Shown here: positions 12,301-25,100 of the stretch, piece after piece
Numbering within the stretch: the first letter of the stretch is position 1
Layout of the letters: every line of letters begins with the position of its first letter
Source: Eunapius fragilis
Lineage: Eukaryota > Porifera > Demospongiae > Spongillida > Spongillidae
Direction of reading: 5' to 3'
Assembly (NCBI GenBank): GCA_963681505.1
Contig: OY811976.1
Span: 1,283,812 to 1,347,811, forward strand
Length of the DNA: 64,000 nucleotides
The notes under the pieces: model-generated
Told to the model about the DNA's origin: nothing
The model's database searches: none
What the model saw: only the letters and a program-made list of their open reading frames with translations
Made by a program: the position numbers and the translations under genes

Positions 12301-12954
12301 TGATGTCATTGGCTCAAGATATCTGTGTGTGATGTCATTGGCAGGATTGGGGCATGTGTATGTCAACATTGGCAATGGTTTGGTCATTTGCTAATTGCAT
12401 TTGACACTGCATTGAAGTTGACAGACCACAGTGTATGGTATGGAGACCACAATGTATGGTATAGAGACCACAATGTATGGTATAGAGACCACAGTGTATG
12501 GTATACAGACCAGTGTATGGTATAGAGACCACAGTGTATGGTATAGAGACCAGTGTATGGTATAGAGACCACAGTGTATGGTATGGAGACCACAGTGTAT
12601 TGTATGGAGACCACAGTGTATGGTATGGAGGCCAGAGTGTATGGTATGGAGATCACAGTGTATGGTATGGAGACCACAATGTATGGTATAGAGACCACAG
12701 TGTATGGTATAGAGACCACAGTGTATGGTAGGGCGGATCTTATGAATGCACTTGTCCAAAATGGCAGGCATCCAGAGAAGACAAGCAGACCTACATTTGA
12801 GAGCATCGTGCTGACATTGAAGAGTGCATCTCCAGACCTCCTTCACTGGAGCAGTGAGGACCTGGGTGTCCATCCGCAGGCAAACTGCCTTGGTGCAGAC
12901 ATGAGTGTGTCACTGGACCTATATGCTGACCTGCGCTACATGTACAATAAGTAA
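9334..12954 (+). CDS. RTK1: receptor tyrosine kinase with short Pro/Ser/Thr-rich ectodomain
   Basis: Twelve exons: 9334-9376, 9480-10172, 10347-10582, 10695-10760, 10822-10952, 11116-11332, 11394-11461, 11564-11717, 11783-11875, 11969-12082, 12148-12233 and 12768-12954. All phases fit and give 695 aa. The start is set by a signal peptide ([15 protein letters not shown]) encoded by exon 1 plus the first bases of exon 2. Then come a poly-proline stretch and a Ser/Thr-rich ectodomain without recognised folds. One membrane helix follows ([18 protein letters not shown]). The cytoplasmic side has tyrosine motifs ([17 protein letters not shown]). The kinase domain shows the glycine loop GSGEFG, lysine in [19 protein letters not shown], two activation-loop tyrosines (TYY), KWTAPE and the end motif [12 protein letters not shown]. 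It should be an active receptor kinase; the ligand is unknown. Exon 4 appears to end at a GC donor. Paralogue: RTK2 at 29694-39101. Confidence 0.9.
10588..10655. repeat. CT-rich low-complexity tract in RTK1 intron 3
   Basis: Repeats of CTCCTCTCCCCTCCTCTC begin a few bases after the donor at 10583. Confidence 0.8.
12420..12735. repeat. 21-bp minisatellite in RTK1 intron 11
   Basis: About 15 copies of GAGACCACAGTGTATGGTAT. It lies between the exon ending at 12233 and the exon starting at 12768. RTK2 carries a different minisatellite in the same intron. Overlapping ORFs on both strands are artefacts of a stop-free unit. Confidence 0.9.
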
Positions 12955-13374
12955 CTTTACATCATGTGTGATATGTATGCAGAGGGCACAAGAGGGGGCA
13001 CGGTTTGGAGGGCACAAGAGGGGACGGAGTTTAAAGGACACAAGAGGGGCGGTGTTTAGGGGGTGCAAGTGGCGGATTTTGGAGGGCACAATCATACATA
13101 ACAGTAGAGAACAACTGGAGGAGGGAGTGGCAACAACTGGAGAAGGATCAACAACAGGAGGAGGAGGGGCTTAAGGCAGTGACAGAGTAAATGCTCCAAA
13201 TGTTTAAAGGACCTGAAAGAAGCCATAAATATAAGATGGCCAGCATAAATTTACCTTGCGACACCACTGAGGAAAATGGTCTCATTTGCTTCCATTAGCT
13301 GTACGTTATATGTACCCAAAGCCCTAAAGCCAAAAATTATAACTCATCGGCATGGTGGTTGGAATACCCTGATT

Positions 13375-13730
13375 CGCATACATACCCTTCTCCACATGAT
13401 GGATGGGGTAGTCACACATACCTTCTCCACATGATGGATGGGGTAAGTCACACATACCCTTCACTGCATGATGGGTGGGGTAGTCACACATACCCTTCTC
13501 CACATGATGGATGGGGTAGTCACACATACCCTTCTTCACATGATGGATGGGGTAGTCACACATAGCCTTCTCTACATGATGGATGGGGTAGTCACACATA
13601 CCCTTCTCGTGGGGTAGTCACACATCCCCTTCTCCACATGATGGATGGGGTAGTCACACATACCCTTCTCCACATGATGGGTGGGGTAGTCACACATACC
13701 CTTCTCCACATGATGGGGTACCATTTTAGA
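13375..13730. repeat. Minisatellite downstream of RTK1
   Basis: About ten copies of a unit of about 36 bases containing CCCTTCTCCACATGATGGAT followed by GGGGTAGTCACACATA. It lies between RTK1 and gene A. Confidence 0.9.
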
Positions 13731-13842
13731 TGAGTAGCTAGTCACTTTGGTAGTGGTGGGAAATGCACTCAATGATATGAACAATGCCATTACTTGGTTT
13801 AGTCTTTTTTATGGTGATTATTAGAACTAAATAGTTTTCACA

Positions 13843-13853
13843 CACACGCACAT

Positions 13854-13888
<35 letters not shown>

Positions 13889-13890
13889 AT

Positions 13891-13940
<50 letters not shown>
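13843..13940. repeat. CA microsatellite
   Basis: (CA)n interrupted once, in the spacer between RTK1 and gene A. Confidence 0.95.
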
Positions 13941-13942
<2 letters not shown>

Positions 13943-14423
13943 ACACACGCGCTGAAAACAGCATCTATGCACACATAGCTTTAGAGCATCCAAAGCTATG
14001 GTTGTGCAAATAATGACCGTTGCACGTTGCATGCGGTGTATATTATAAAATAAGTGTACATCAGTGGTCACCACTCCTCAGACAGCTTATTGCATTGTGT
14101 AGGTATTGCATGACCATAGCTTTTGCAGATGTAATCTGTCTAACGTTTTGGTCTGGGAACGGGACAAAGCTATTGCCGTGGTAAAATAACATTGGACAAT
14201 ACCCACACTACAATGTATTTGCATGCGCACACATTCCATACTCCAAGGAACATAGTACGAGATTCATATGTATCCCATAACTCAATCAGCGATTAGAAGA
14301 GAGTACTAGGTTAGAAGCAGCTATACGTGATGCATATGAGTTGCATGTATGCATTCTAAGATTGTAACTGATTCCTCATCCTCCATCCTAGAAAAATGCG
14401 CTCATGAGACTCCAATTAAGAAG

Positions 14424-17400
14424 ATGGATATGCACGTAGTAGTGTTGTTATGTCTGCTACTATTTCACTCCGCTCGAGGGTTTAATTACTGCGTATCACC
14501 CGATGGTAACGCTACGTACGACGGGGAGCGTTGCCAAAGATTGGACGCCTACACTCAAAATGCGTCTCTCTACTTCAAGTCTTCCACTTCATTTGTGTTC
14601 CTGCCCGGAATGAACGTCCTCAACTTTGAAGGATTTGTTGTTGTAAACAACGCGGAGAATGTTAGCTTCGTAGGGTGGAGGGACGCTGGACATGTGATCC
14701 AGCCTCCTAGCATGATTTTGTGCAATGGACGGTCAGGCTTTTTGTTTTCTAATAGTTTCAATATCACCTTTACAGACCTCTCGTTGGTGAATTGTTCTTC
14801 TCAAACATATGACAGCATAGTGGGCGAAGACGTATTTGCTTCAGTCTATCTCTTCTACGTTGAAAGTTTCAAGATGGAGAGGGTGTCTGTACAGAATGGT
14901 AGTGGTGTGGTACAAATGCGTGGATCTTCTTCCATTTCAAGCTCAGCATTCCTTCAACTTCATTCTACAGCACTGATTCTGTACAATAGCTTTCAGTTAT
15001 CCATCAATGACTGCATGTTTATGTACAGTCCAACAGCCATCAGCACTTCCTATATTATCATGAACATTCAAGGGTGCACCTTTGCAGAGAACGGATATGG
15101 GGTAAAAGTGAATTATGGGATTGCAACTGTTGAGGACTGTATCTTTGTGGGAAATGATTATGGAGTTCTTTCCGATAACAGTGATGTGACCGTGAGCAGT
15201 TGCACATTTGAGAGAAATAAGTATGCTGTGGGGCTAATAGAGGGTACAGCTGAGATTACTGCCACAGACTTCCAGCAGAATGCCAATGCAGGGTACTACC
15301 AAAGTTGCCCTAATGTTACTCTCAGCAACTGCACTTTTGAGACCAGCAATGACTCCAGCATATCAGCCATTTTATCAACACTTTATTTTACTGGAAACAT
15401 ATCGTTTGCAAACAATTTTGCTCCGGACTATGGAGGTGGTCTGTACCTGAGTGACTCAAGAGTTTACCTAACAGCACCAGTTAATTTGGAGTTTATTAAC
15501 AACACAGCAGTACTGAATGGAGGAGCAGTGTACTCAAAGAATACGTTTAGTGAAATAACCTACCAGCAATGCTTCTTTGACTTCAATGACAACGAAGGGA
15601 CTTTAGATGATCCAAACATCCATATAGTGTTTACCAACAATCAGGTATATGAAGCGGGAAGTATTCTCTATGGCAGTTTGTATGACTGTACCCTTGACCG
15701 CAGCTTAATACCAGGTTATGGTGACACATCGCCCATTCTCATCCTTGAAGCTGTCAGTAGAATAACTGAAATTGAAAGCAACATAACAGCACTGGCAGCA
15801 GATCCTAAGAGAGTGTGCCTATGCTCAAATGGAAGCTATCAGTGTCCAAGTCCCCAGGCCGCACCAGTTCAGATTGCTGTCTATCCAGGAGAGCAGATAA
15901 CTCTGTCCATTGTTAGCCTTGACGAGTACAATGGAACAACACCTTCCATTGTGTTTGCTCGTTCGGGATCCGCCATTTTAACTGTTCTCCGCACAACCAA
16001 CCAATGTTCTGACTACACCATTTTGACTACAACTAATCAAAAGATAACTTTGTTAACTCAAGGTGCTTTTCTGGCCAATCAAAATGCCTTCCAATTTTCA
16101 GTGGAGATGCTTCCATGTCCAAATGGCTTTGTGCTTGACTCTATAACCCAAACATGTGTGTGTAGCTATGTCCTTTCACAACATGGTGCCGTCTGCTCCA
16201 TCACAAATCAGACCATTCAGAAACCTCCTAACAGTTGGGTTGGCACAGTCGCCAATGGAACGGTTGCCATAGGTACATTTTGCCAACCCGACAGCTGCAA
16301 CCAGGTCATCACTTCAGTCAACCTGAATAGCAAGGTATCTGTGGACATGCAGTGCAGTAATGCCCACGGAGGCATTCTGTGTGGTGGGTGTCAGGAGGGA
16401 CTCAGCGTAACTATTGGATCCGAATTGTGCAGAAGGTGTAGCAACAACTATTACCTGTTCCTCTTGGTGGTGTTTGCCATAATGGGTGTGGTCTTGGTGG
16501 CCCTGCTCTTTGTGCTCAACCTCACAGTATCTGTTGGTACCATCAATGGGATCATATTTTATGCCAACATTATCAACAGCAATAGTAATGTCATATTTAG
16601 AAATGGCGGTGCAAACGGTTTCACAGATTTTCTATCTGTATTCATATCGTGGATAAACCTTGACTTTGGAATAGAAACCTGTTTCTACGATGGCATGGAC
16701 AGCTACAGCAATGCTTGGCTTCAGTTTGTATTCCCCGTTTACATCATACTTCTAATGGTGTTCATCATTCTAGCTGGACGGGTCTCCAGCAGAATATCAA
16801 GGTGGTGCAAACATAACGTAGTCCCGGCTATGGCCACACTGGTCCTTCTGCTGTACACTAAAATATTGAGGAACGTTGCAGTTATATTCTCATTCACTGC
16901 TCTCAAGGTAGAAGGTGACAATTCGTCATTCTACAGCTCGCGATGGCTGTATGATGGAAATGTTGAGTACGTGCACGGGAAACATGGAGCACTGTATGCA
17001 GCTGGTGTGGCGATGACCGTTTTCTACATCTTCCCTCTCACGGCTGTTCTTCTCTTCACTCCTTGCTTGCAGATGAAGTCACATTGGAAAGTGTTGGTAT
17101 GGGTGAACAAATTGAAGCCATTTTTGGATAGCTATCAGGCTCCATTTAAGGATCGCTACAGGTTTTGGACTGGGGCCCTCCTCTTGGTCCGCTTTGTGCT
17201 GTACAGCTTTGTGACGGTGAGCACCAATTCAGTAGCTAACCTTTTGGCAGTGGTGATGGCCGTGCTGTTCCCTCTGGTTTGCATCCTGGGACTTGGGGTG
17301 TACAAAAAGTGGAGTCTAACCATTCTTGAAGGCTTCCTCTATAGCAATGCAGTCGTTCTTGCCATTCTGGTGTATTTGCAGTCGAAGGATGTGAATCTCA

Positions 17401-17624
17401 TAGCGGTAGTGTCGTTGGGTGTGGGCAGCGCCCTCTGCTGTTTTGTTGGCATCATTATGTACCATATCCTAAAGTATACAAAGCTCCGAGATCTACTGAA
17501 AATTACTAATTTAATACTGCATAAAAGTCAACCAGAAATTTTGCCAATCAGTACCAATAAAGATGAAGTGTATGAAGAGTTGGAAGACAGTACAAGCGGA
17601 TTTCGCAAGGAATTGATTAATTGA
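14424..17624 (+). CDS. Protein A: secreted-end beta-helix plus multi-pass membrane protein
   Basis: A single uninterrupted reading frame of 1066 aa. An in-frame ATG at 14349 exists, but I prefer the ATG at 14424 because a clean signal peptide follows it (MDMHVVVLLCLLLFHSARG). Residues about 60 to 420 are short repeating segments such as CTFAENGYGVKV and CIFVGNDYGVLS with many N-glycosylation sites. This is typical of right-handed parallel beta-helix folds. A cysteine-rich section follows (CSNAHGGILCGGCQ, ELCRRCSNN). The last 380 residues hold about eight or nine hydrophobic segments, beginning YYLFLLVVFAIMGVVLVALL, then a short charged tail. The architecture suggests a large glycosylated surface receptor or adhesion protein; ligand and signalling are unknown. 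Paralogue: protein B at 22122-25346, nearly identical in its C-terminal 60 percent. Lack of introns is unusual for this window and could reflect retroposition. Confidence 0.88.
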   Translation: MDMHVVVLLCLLLFHSARGFNYCVSPDGNATYDGERCQRLDAYTQNASLYFKSSTSFVFLPGMNVLNFEGFVVVNNAENVSFVGWRDAGHVIQPPSMILCNGRSGFLFSNSFNITFTDLSLVNCSSQTYDSIVGEDVFASVYLFYVESFKMERVSVQNGSGVVQMRGSSSISSSAFLQLHSTALILYNSFQLSINDCMFMYSPTAISTSYIIMNIQGCTFAENGYGVKVNYGIATVEDCIFVGNDYGVLSDNSDVTVSSCTFERNKYAVGLIEGTAEITATDFQQNANAGYYQSCPNVTLSNCTFETSNDSSISAILSTLYFTGNISFANNFAPDYGGGLYLSDSRVYLTAPVNLEFINNTAVLNGGAVYSKNTFSEITYQQCFFDFNDNEGTLDDPNIHIVFTNNQVYEAGSILYGSLYDCTLDRSLIPGYGDTSPILILEAVSRITEIESNITALAADPKRVCLCSNGSYQCPSPQAAPVQIAVYPGEQITLSIVSLDEYNGTTPSIVFARSGSAILTVLRTTNQCSDYTILTTTNQKITLLTQGAFLANQNAFQFSVEMLPCPNGFVLDSITQTCVCSYVLSQHGAVCSITNQTIQKPPNSWVGTVANGTVAIGTFCQPDSCNQVITSVNLNSKVSVDMQCSNAHGGILCGGCQEGLSVTIGSELCRRCSNNYYLFLLVVFAIMGVVLVALLFVLNLTVSVGTINGIIFYANIINSNSNVIFRNGGANGFTDFLSVFISWINLDFGIETCFYDGMDSYSNAWLQFVFPVYIILLMVFIILAGRVSSRISRWCKHNVVPAMATLVLLLYTKILRNVAVIFSFTALKVEGDNSSFYSSRWLYDGNVEYVHGKHGALYAAGVAMTVFYIFPLTAVLLFTPCLQMKSHWKVLVWVNKLKPFLDSYQAPFKDRYRFWTGALLLVRFVLYSFVTVSTNSVANLLAVVMAVLFPLVCILGLGVYKKWSLTILEGFLYSNAVVLAILVYLQSKDVNLIAVVSLGVGSALCCFVGIIMYHILKYTKLRDLLKITNLILHKSQPEILPISTNKDEVYEELEDSTSGFRKELIN

Positions 17625-17629
17625 TCTGA

Positions 17630-19764
17630 TAAAGTCATATTCTGAACTGCACTTTCATTTATAATTTTAAGCTCATACCATTAACTGACCATATAATAAC
17701 CGAGTTTTTTTTTCAATGGAAAAAAGAAACACTAGCTTCAGCGGTACTCAACTGAGAAAGCACGTGATAGGGGTGTTACTGGTAGAAACGTGAAGCAGTG
17801 AAAGCTGAACTGAATTTTCTGAAACGGTTTTTTTTTAATAGGGGTTATCAGTGCCACGTTGATATCGGGAGTTCGCAAACGCGCACGCGCGACAGCATTA
17901 GGTACTTCAAGATTTTTTGAAATCGTGTTATGTGCTGCGATTATAATATCATCAAAAAGAGCAACAAAAAAAGTTGCAGAATGGAACCTTTGCATAATAT
18001 TTGGATTAGTATATCAAAAGTTACAGCGTTCCAAAGACTGCATTTTGAGTGAACAGTATATGGTATGCGCGATCGTAGAAAAAATTGTGACGGTTTATGT
18101 TCTCTTTACTGCAGTTATTGTGCCACTCAATATTATCTTGACAGAATATAACTACATGTAGGGTCCACATATATATGCATATACATTAGATTAAATAACA
18201 TTTTCAGGTATTTGCAGGACAGCAGTAACATAGGCAACTAAGAACTCATAAATGGTCATATAGTAGCGTCATCTCCTTTATCCTGATTTTCATCGTGTTT
18301 CCAGTAGGTAGTAGTAACTTTTGGCATATTTGACCTTTTGGAACACTTTACTGAAAGACATGACCTTGGTAAAGACATTTTGGTTGTTGACAACCACATA
18401 TGTCAAAGTGAAGTCCAATAATTACTGGTGAGTATTGCAGTAATGGTGCTTCTCTGATTATCCTGTAGTTCTGGGAATTCATCATGCAGTTGGGCCTTTC
18501 CATCAGCCACATCCTGCAATTTTTTTTGCAGTTTTCTTCTGAATGTGCCATCTTTTTTCTGATTTTTTTTCTACAAGTCGCTTGTCCTGTTCTTTTGCAA
18601 CAATTTTTTTTCATGCATGCATTTGAGTAAGTACCATCATCTTTTGAGATTGTTTGATACAAAGTTTCATAACTCTATCCTGCTCACCTTGGGTGTTACT
18701 TTCAAGCCACTTTAAAGTTATTTATTTTAGTTTTCACCTTCCCATCTATAAATCCTCAGGTTCTGAAATGATGGTCAGCAAGTCCAAGAGTTTGCTCAGC
18801 GAACATATATATATTTGATGTGCTGTTGCTAATGAAACATTTGAGAGGCTACCTCAAGATACTCACTCATTTGCTCTTCTATAATGCCAGCTATAAGCCT
18901 TGACAAGATTTCTGTCATGATATCCTTATCTTTAGCACTAAAAACTTGCAAACTCAAAATCTCCTTTAGTTTCAAATGTCTAAACATCTTTCACAGTGGG
19001 TTCTTAGCTTCCGTCGGATGGAACAATAAGAACTACTTGGTTTGTCAACTACTGGACACAATGAGGTAGAAGTATGAGGTGCTGAAAGCGTTTGAATTGG
19101 TAGGATAAATTGCACGCTTATCTAACAGCTTAATCATGGCATCCCAATTCCGATCTACATACTTCTTCGGAGTTTTTATTGTATCTGGGAAACGTTGTAC
19201 TGACCTCTGTAAGGCACCCATGTTGACAAATGCTCCAGCTTGCAGAGAAGCCACTTTTATGGCAGTGTCTGAAATGCTTTTATTTGTGTCATTTGTATAT
19301 AGGTACATCACCAATCCTTTTCTTAGTACGGCAGGCAGTACAATGTTATTGTCAGCACTCATATCACTTCTAAATTCTTCAAGATGCTTGTTAAAATCAT
19401 TGGGAGGTTTCATTCTAATATAAAAAATGACAGATTTGTTTACAATGTCTACATATATTTCGTGACCGTAAAACAGTAAGTCAATATATAAGGCCTGGGG
19501 ACTAGGCTTGATATGAAAACCTTGTTTAAAAGTACCTTGGGAGTTGGTTGTAAATTACAGAATTGCAATTATAATAGTGGTGTATTAGCCATGAAAGGAA
19601 TCTTAACTAAAAATTTGCGCCGCTCGAAGATTAAGGTACACTCTAATTAGAGTTATAATGTGCTCGATCATTCGATACATAAAACTATTTTCTGCATGCA
19701 TGCTGTTTTAAAAGTTACAAAAACTCCATCGCCTAGTTTGGGTTTGAACCTAGAGTCCTCATAA
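17630..19764. other. Gene-poor spacer with possible decayed ORFs
   Basis: Minus-strand ORFs at 18348-18662 and 19045-19413 are short and separated by stops. They resemble no family I recognise. They may be remnants of one degraded element, since the interval between them has pieces of open frame interrupted by stops. No intact gene is supported. Confidence 0.4.
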
Positions 19765-20022
19765 ATGCAGGTTCTTCTTAAGTTTTGGTTGGGGTTGCCT
19801 TTAGATTCTCCGACGGATCTATGCCCTTTCTGTTCCTCTGCCCTGGATGCAATGGGCCACCATTCACTAACTTGTAAGCATGGTGGGTTTGTCATAGCCC
19901 GACACAACCGTCTCCGAGATTGTCTAGCACACTTCTGCCAAATCGCAGGTCTTGCTCCCGAAGTTGAAAAGGGCTGCAACTTTGGTTGTAAGGACCGCAT
20001 GCGCCCTGTTGATGTCCTATAG
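19765..20022 (+). pseudogene. Retroelement C-terminal fragment with Cys/His motif
   Basis: An open stretch encoding LPLDSPTDLCPFCSSALDAM then GHHSLTCKHGG and ARHNRLRD. A zinc-knuckle-like CxxC...H...C arrangement followed by an RHN motif is typical of the region after the reverse transcriptase domain in some non-LTR-type retroelements (recalled, not searched). It lies upstream of the RT fragment at 20464 on the same strand, the reverse of the normal order, so the locus is rearranged or contains two different remnants. Confidence 0.6.
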
Positions 20023-20463
20023 TGCCTAATTGGTCTTTATCTCGCCCGGCAGCCTTCGACCTTAAGGTCATCAACTCGCTTAATTCAGACAGTATTCTTG
20101 AAGCGAGCATGATCTGAGTGATCCCAGGGTCCACAGCTGAGAAAGGGGGAAAGGGACAAGCATTTGAAGAATGATGGTCCCTGCAATGACAGGGGATGGT
20201 CTTGCATCCCTCTTGTAGTGGAAACGTATATGGTGGATGGGGCCAGGAGGCTGTTTCCATGTTTGCCCGTTGAGCAAATTGCTGAGTTTGCGTCAGAGAC
20301 AATCATGCTCGGCAGCACTAACTGAACTATATTGCCACCTGTCAGTTGTCTTGATGCGACAGAATGCACAGGCACTGCTGGCTCACGCTGCAGGAGTATT
20401 GTGTATTTATTTATGTATGTATAATTATAATTATTAATTAGTTTAGGAAAAGGCCAGTGAATA

Positions 20464-20946
20464 ATGGGAGTAGCGTGTTCATCAGGAGCTGAGAAAATCA
20501 TCCATGGGCTAAGGCACTGTGTGGAAGGTCATTACATGGATGAAGATTTTGCCCTAATGAAAATTGATATGCGCAATGCATTTAATTTGGTATCACGTCA
20601 GGCCCTCTTAGATGAATGTAGTGCCCACTTCCCTGAATTGCTCCCCTGGGCCTTGTGGTATTATGGTCAGCAGCCTACTCTGTGGCATCCCATGGATATC
20701 ATCAGCTCAGAAACTGGTGTCCAGCAGGGTGACCCACTAGGCCCCATGTTCTTCTGCCTTGTGTTGCACAAGCTGGTCACTGCCATCACTACTGATAATG
20801 AGTGTTCCAGTTTGCTATTCCACAGATGGTACATTGATGATGGTGTAGTTGCAAGGCCTAAGCCTGATTTAGCAAAGGTATTTTCTATCATCCAGGAGCT
20901 GCCGGGGTCCTCCACTTGGTCTTTTTATCCGGTGGAAGATCCGTAG
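20464..20946 (+). pseudogene. Reverse transcriptase fragment of a retroelement
   Basis: A 160-residue open stretch with reverse transcriptase core motifs: KIDMRNAFNLVSRQALL, GVQQGDPLGPMFFCLVLHKL and the catalytic box WYIDDGV. Here the YxDD motif is YIDD. The fragment lacks the N-terminal part and everything after the palm domain, and ends VEDP-stop. It cannot encode a working enzyme alone. It lies between the convergent paralogues A and B. Confidence 0.85.
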
Positions 20947-20949
20947 AAC

Positions 20950-22110
20950 TTATTGTATATTAGTCCTTTTGTTTGTAATGTATATGTGTAACGGCTATAA
21001 ATAATATTATATAGTTTATGTGAAAAGAAAGAAAAAAAAAACTAGTAAAAAAAAACAGTGCTTGTTACACTAGGAAACTTTGTAAATGATTTGGGCGTAT
21101 ACCAAGTGCAAACACATAGGCCATTTGATAACACCTTGGGAATCGTCTGAAGTTCATGAAAAAAGAAATACAAGCAGATAATAACCTTTGGAACCTGTTC
21201 ATCAGAACTCTATCCCCGCCGCTCAACACGTATAAAAGTTTTTCAAAATATGAAAGTCAACCATTATTTCAGCGCGCCAGAAATATTGAACAAGTGTAGT
21301 TTTCTAGGTTTTGACTACACAAAGGCTTAGAATATTTAGTACTGTATCCTACCTGAAAAGCACAGCAGAGTCCTCAATTGCTACCAAACCAATACAAACT
21401 AGCCTTCGCTTCTATGTCCCGTACAACTTCAATCTGTCACTTCCGTCACAATTTTTACTCGTTATTTCGGTTACCACTTTTTCGGTACACGTACGTCAAA
21501 TATTGAAGTACCTGCGTACGTGTAATACAAGCTAGCAAGCTGAGTGCTCATATTTGATAAGGCCACTCCAAACTGGACTTGAGTTTCCCGTCTACTGCCC
21601 ATATGCCTAGTAGCCGACCGCCTAGATTTATTGCCACCATACATTTGTAGGCTGTATCATTTTACACACACTCGCTGTTTATGCCCGCTCTACTGTGCAG
21701 ACTTCAGTTCTAATTAAGGAGAAATGTCCAAGTTATAATACCCGGGCCCGTTGAAATGTGCTCACACGATATAAATACTATTATACACAACTATCGCCAC
21801 CACGTTGTTGCGGGAGCAACTGAGATTTCCTCCGGTGCTCTGGCCTGTGGGCAAAGAAATATATATTACAGGTGCATACACCCTAAATTTATAGCGCCAT
21901 GAGAAATTATCTCCGCATGATATATTATAATTAGGCACTAGCTTCTCTATATAGCTCTTCTGTTCCATGTCGCACTAAGGATACTCGTGCACCACTCTCC
22001 ATGAGTAATGCCATCTGAATCATAGCAAATCCTTACATGCATGAATGCACGTTCAAATTATGTGCAATGTCATGTTAGACGCGCGAAATATTAATAAATA
22101 GAATTACTTT
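20950..22110. other. Spacer between genes A and B
   Basis: AT-rich DNA without supported exons. Gene A and gene B converge on this side. The high similarity of their coding ends stops within a few bases of the stop codons and does not extend into this spacer. Confidence 0.5.
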
Positions 22111-22121
22111 CATCTCAGAGA

Positions 22122-25100
22122 TCAATTAATCAATTCCTTGCGAAATCCGCTTGTACTGTCTTCCAATTCTTCATACACTTCATCTTTATTGGTACTGATT
22201 GGCAAAATTTCTGGTTGACTTTTATGCAGTTTTAAATTAGTAATTTTCAGTAGATCTCGGAGCTTTGTGTACTTTAGGATATGGTACATAATGATGCCAA
22301 CAAAACAGCAGAGGGCGCTGCCCACACCCAACGACACTACCGCTATGAGATTCACATCCTTCGATTGCAAATACACCAGAATGGCAAGAACGACTGCATT
22401 GCTATAGAGGAAGCCTTCAAGAATGGTTAGACTCCACTTTTTGTACACCCCAAGTCCCAGGATGCAAACCAGAGGAAACAGCACGGCCATCACCACTGCC
22501 AAAAGGTTAGCTACTGAATTGGTGCTCACCGTCACAAAGCTGTACAGCACAAAGCGGACCAGAAGGAGGGCCCCAGTCCAAAACCTGTAGCGATCCTTAA
22601 ATGGAGCCTGATAGCTATCCAAAAATGGCTTCAATTTGTTCACCCATACCAACACTTTCCAATGTGACTTCATCTGCAAGCAAGGAGTGAAGAGAAGAAC
22701 AGCCGTGAGAGGGAAGATGTAGAAAATGGTCATCGCCACACCAGCTGCATACAGTGCTCCATGTTTCCCGTGCAAGTACTCAACATTTCCATCATACAGC
22801 CATCGCGAGCTGTAAAATGACGAATTGCCACCTTCTACCTTGAGAGCAGTGAATGAGAATATAACTGCAACGTTCCTCAATATTTTAGTGTACAGCAGAA
22901 GGACCAGTGTGGCCATAGCCGGGACTACGTTATGTTTGCACCACCTTGATATTCTGCTGGAGACCCGTCCAGCTAGAATGATGAATACCATTAGAAGTAT
23001 GATGTAAACGGGGAATACAAACTGAAGCCAAGCATTGCTGTAGCTGTCCATGCCATCGTAGAAACAGGTTTCTATTCCAAAGTCAAGGTTTATCCACGAT
23101 ATGAATACAGATAGAAAATCTGTGAAACCGTTTGCACCGCCATTTCTAAATATGACATTACTATTGCTGTTGATAATGTTGGCATAAAATATGATCCCAT
23201 TGATGGTACCAACAGATACTGTGAGGTTGAGCACAAAGAGCAGGGCCACCAATACCACACCCATTATGGCAAACACCACCAAGAGGAACAGGTAATAGTT
23301 GTTGCTACACCTTCTGCACAATTCGGATCCAATAGTTACGCTGAGTCCCTCCTGACACCCACCACACAGAATGCCTCCGTGGGCATTACTGCACTGCATG
23401 TCCACAGATACCTTGCTACTCAGGTTGACTGAAGTGATGCCCTGGTTGCAGCTGTCGGGTTGGCAAAATGTACCTATGGCAACCGTTCCATTGGCGACTG
23501 TGCCAACCCAACTGTTAGGAGGTTTCTGAATGGTCTGATTTGTGATGGAGCAGACGGCACCATGTTGTGAAAGGACATAGCTACACACACATTTTTGGGT
23601 TATAGGGTCAAGCACAAAGCCGTTTGGACATGGAAGCATCTCCACTGAAAATTGAAAGGCATTTTGATTGGCCAGAAAAGCACCTTGAGTTAGCAAAGTT
23701 ATCTTTTGATTAGTTGTAGTCAAAATGGAGTAGTCAGAACATTGGTTGGTTGTGCGGAGAACAGTTAAAATGGCGGATCCCGAACGAGCAAACACAATGG
23801 AAGGTGTTGCTCCATTGTACTCATCAAGGCTAACAATGGACAGAGTTATCTGCTCTCCTGGATAGACAGCAATCTGAACTGGTGCAGCCTGGGGACTTGG
23901 ACACTGATAGCTTCCATTTGAGCACAGGCACACCCTCTTAGGATCTGCTGCCAGTGCTGTTATGTTGCTTTCAATTTCAGTTATCGTACTGACAGCTGCA
24001 AGGATGAGAATGGGCGACGTGTCACCATAACCTGGTATTAAGCTGCGGTCAAGGGTGCAGTCATACAAACTGCCGTAGAGAATACTTCCTGCTTCATGCG
24101 CTCCATTGTTAGTAAATACTATCTGGATATTTGGATCATCCAAAGTCCCATTGGTGTCATTGAACTGGAAGAAGCATGGTTGGTAGGACAAGGCACTGAA
24201 TGTGTTATCAGCAAAGACCACGCCTCCACTTAGTACGGCGGTGTTGTTTTCAAATGTGATCGTGATTGGTGCTTGTAGGTATATTACAGAACCATGCATG
24301 AAAAAAGCGCCTCCATAGTCGGGAGCAAAGTTGTTTGCAAACAGTATGTTTCCAGTGAAATATAGTTGAGAAAACAATGCAGTGATGCTTGAATAATTGC
24401 TGCTTTCGAATGAGCAGTTTGTGTAGTGAATCTCCGAGTTCTGGTAGTAGCCAGCGTTGGTGTTTCTAGTGAACACTGAATTGGAGACATATGACTTGCT
24501 CAGAAGCAGTAACCCTATTGCATATGCATTGTACATGAACGTGCAGCCATCCGCGGTGATGTACCCGCCCTGTGTTGACAGCACACTGTATGTGTTATCA
24601 ACGAACACAGTGTCCTCGATTACCGCATACTCGGATGAGATCGCCACTCCATAGTTGTTCATTGCCAGCATACAGCCCGTCATCTCAACGTTACCCTCGG
24701 AACCGTTCACTGCTGTGGAGCAATACATGAAGGTGGTGTTGTACACATGGACGTCACAGTTAAACATCTGTATTGCGGAGGGCTGGAGGTTCAGGAATGA
24801 CGAGTTGACGATCGATATCCTGTTGATGATAGTAATGGCCACAATGCCACTGCCATTCTGTATGGTCACGCCATACATGCTGAAACCTTCTATACTTAAG
24901 AGATATATAGAGGCGACCACACCTCCCAGTAAGTCGTCCAAATAGTACGTGGAACAGTTAATCAGGACCAGATTGGTTAGAGTTATGTTATAGCTGTAAG
25001 TGAATGAAAAACCGGATGGTTTGACGCACGTGATCTTGCTGGAAGACTCGGTGAGGGAAAAAAACGTCTCGTTGTGTGCTCGGGGCCTCTCCAGCTGCTG

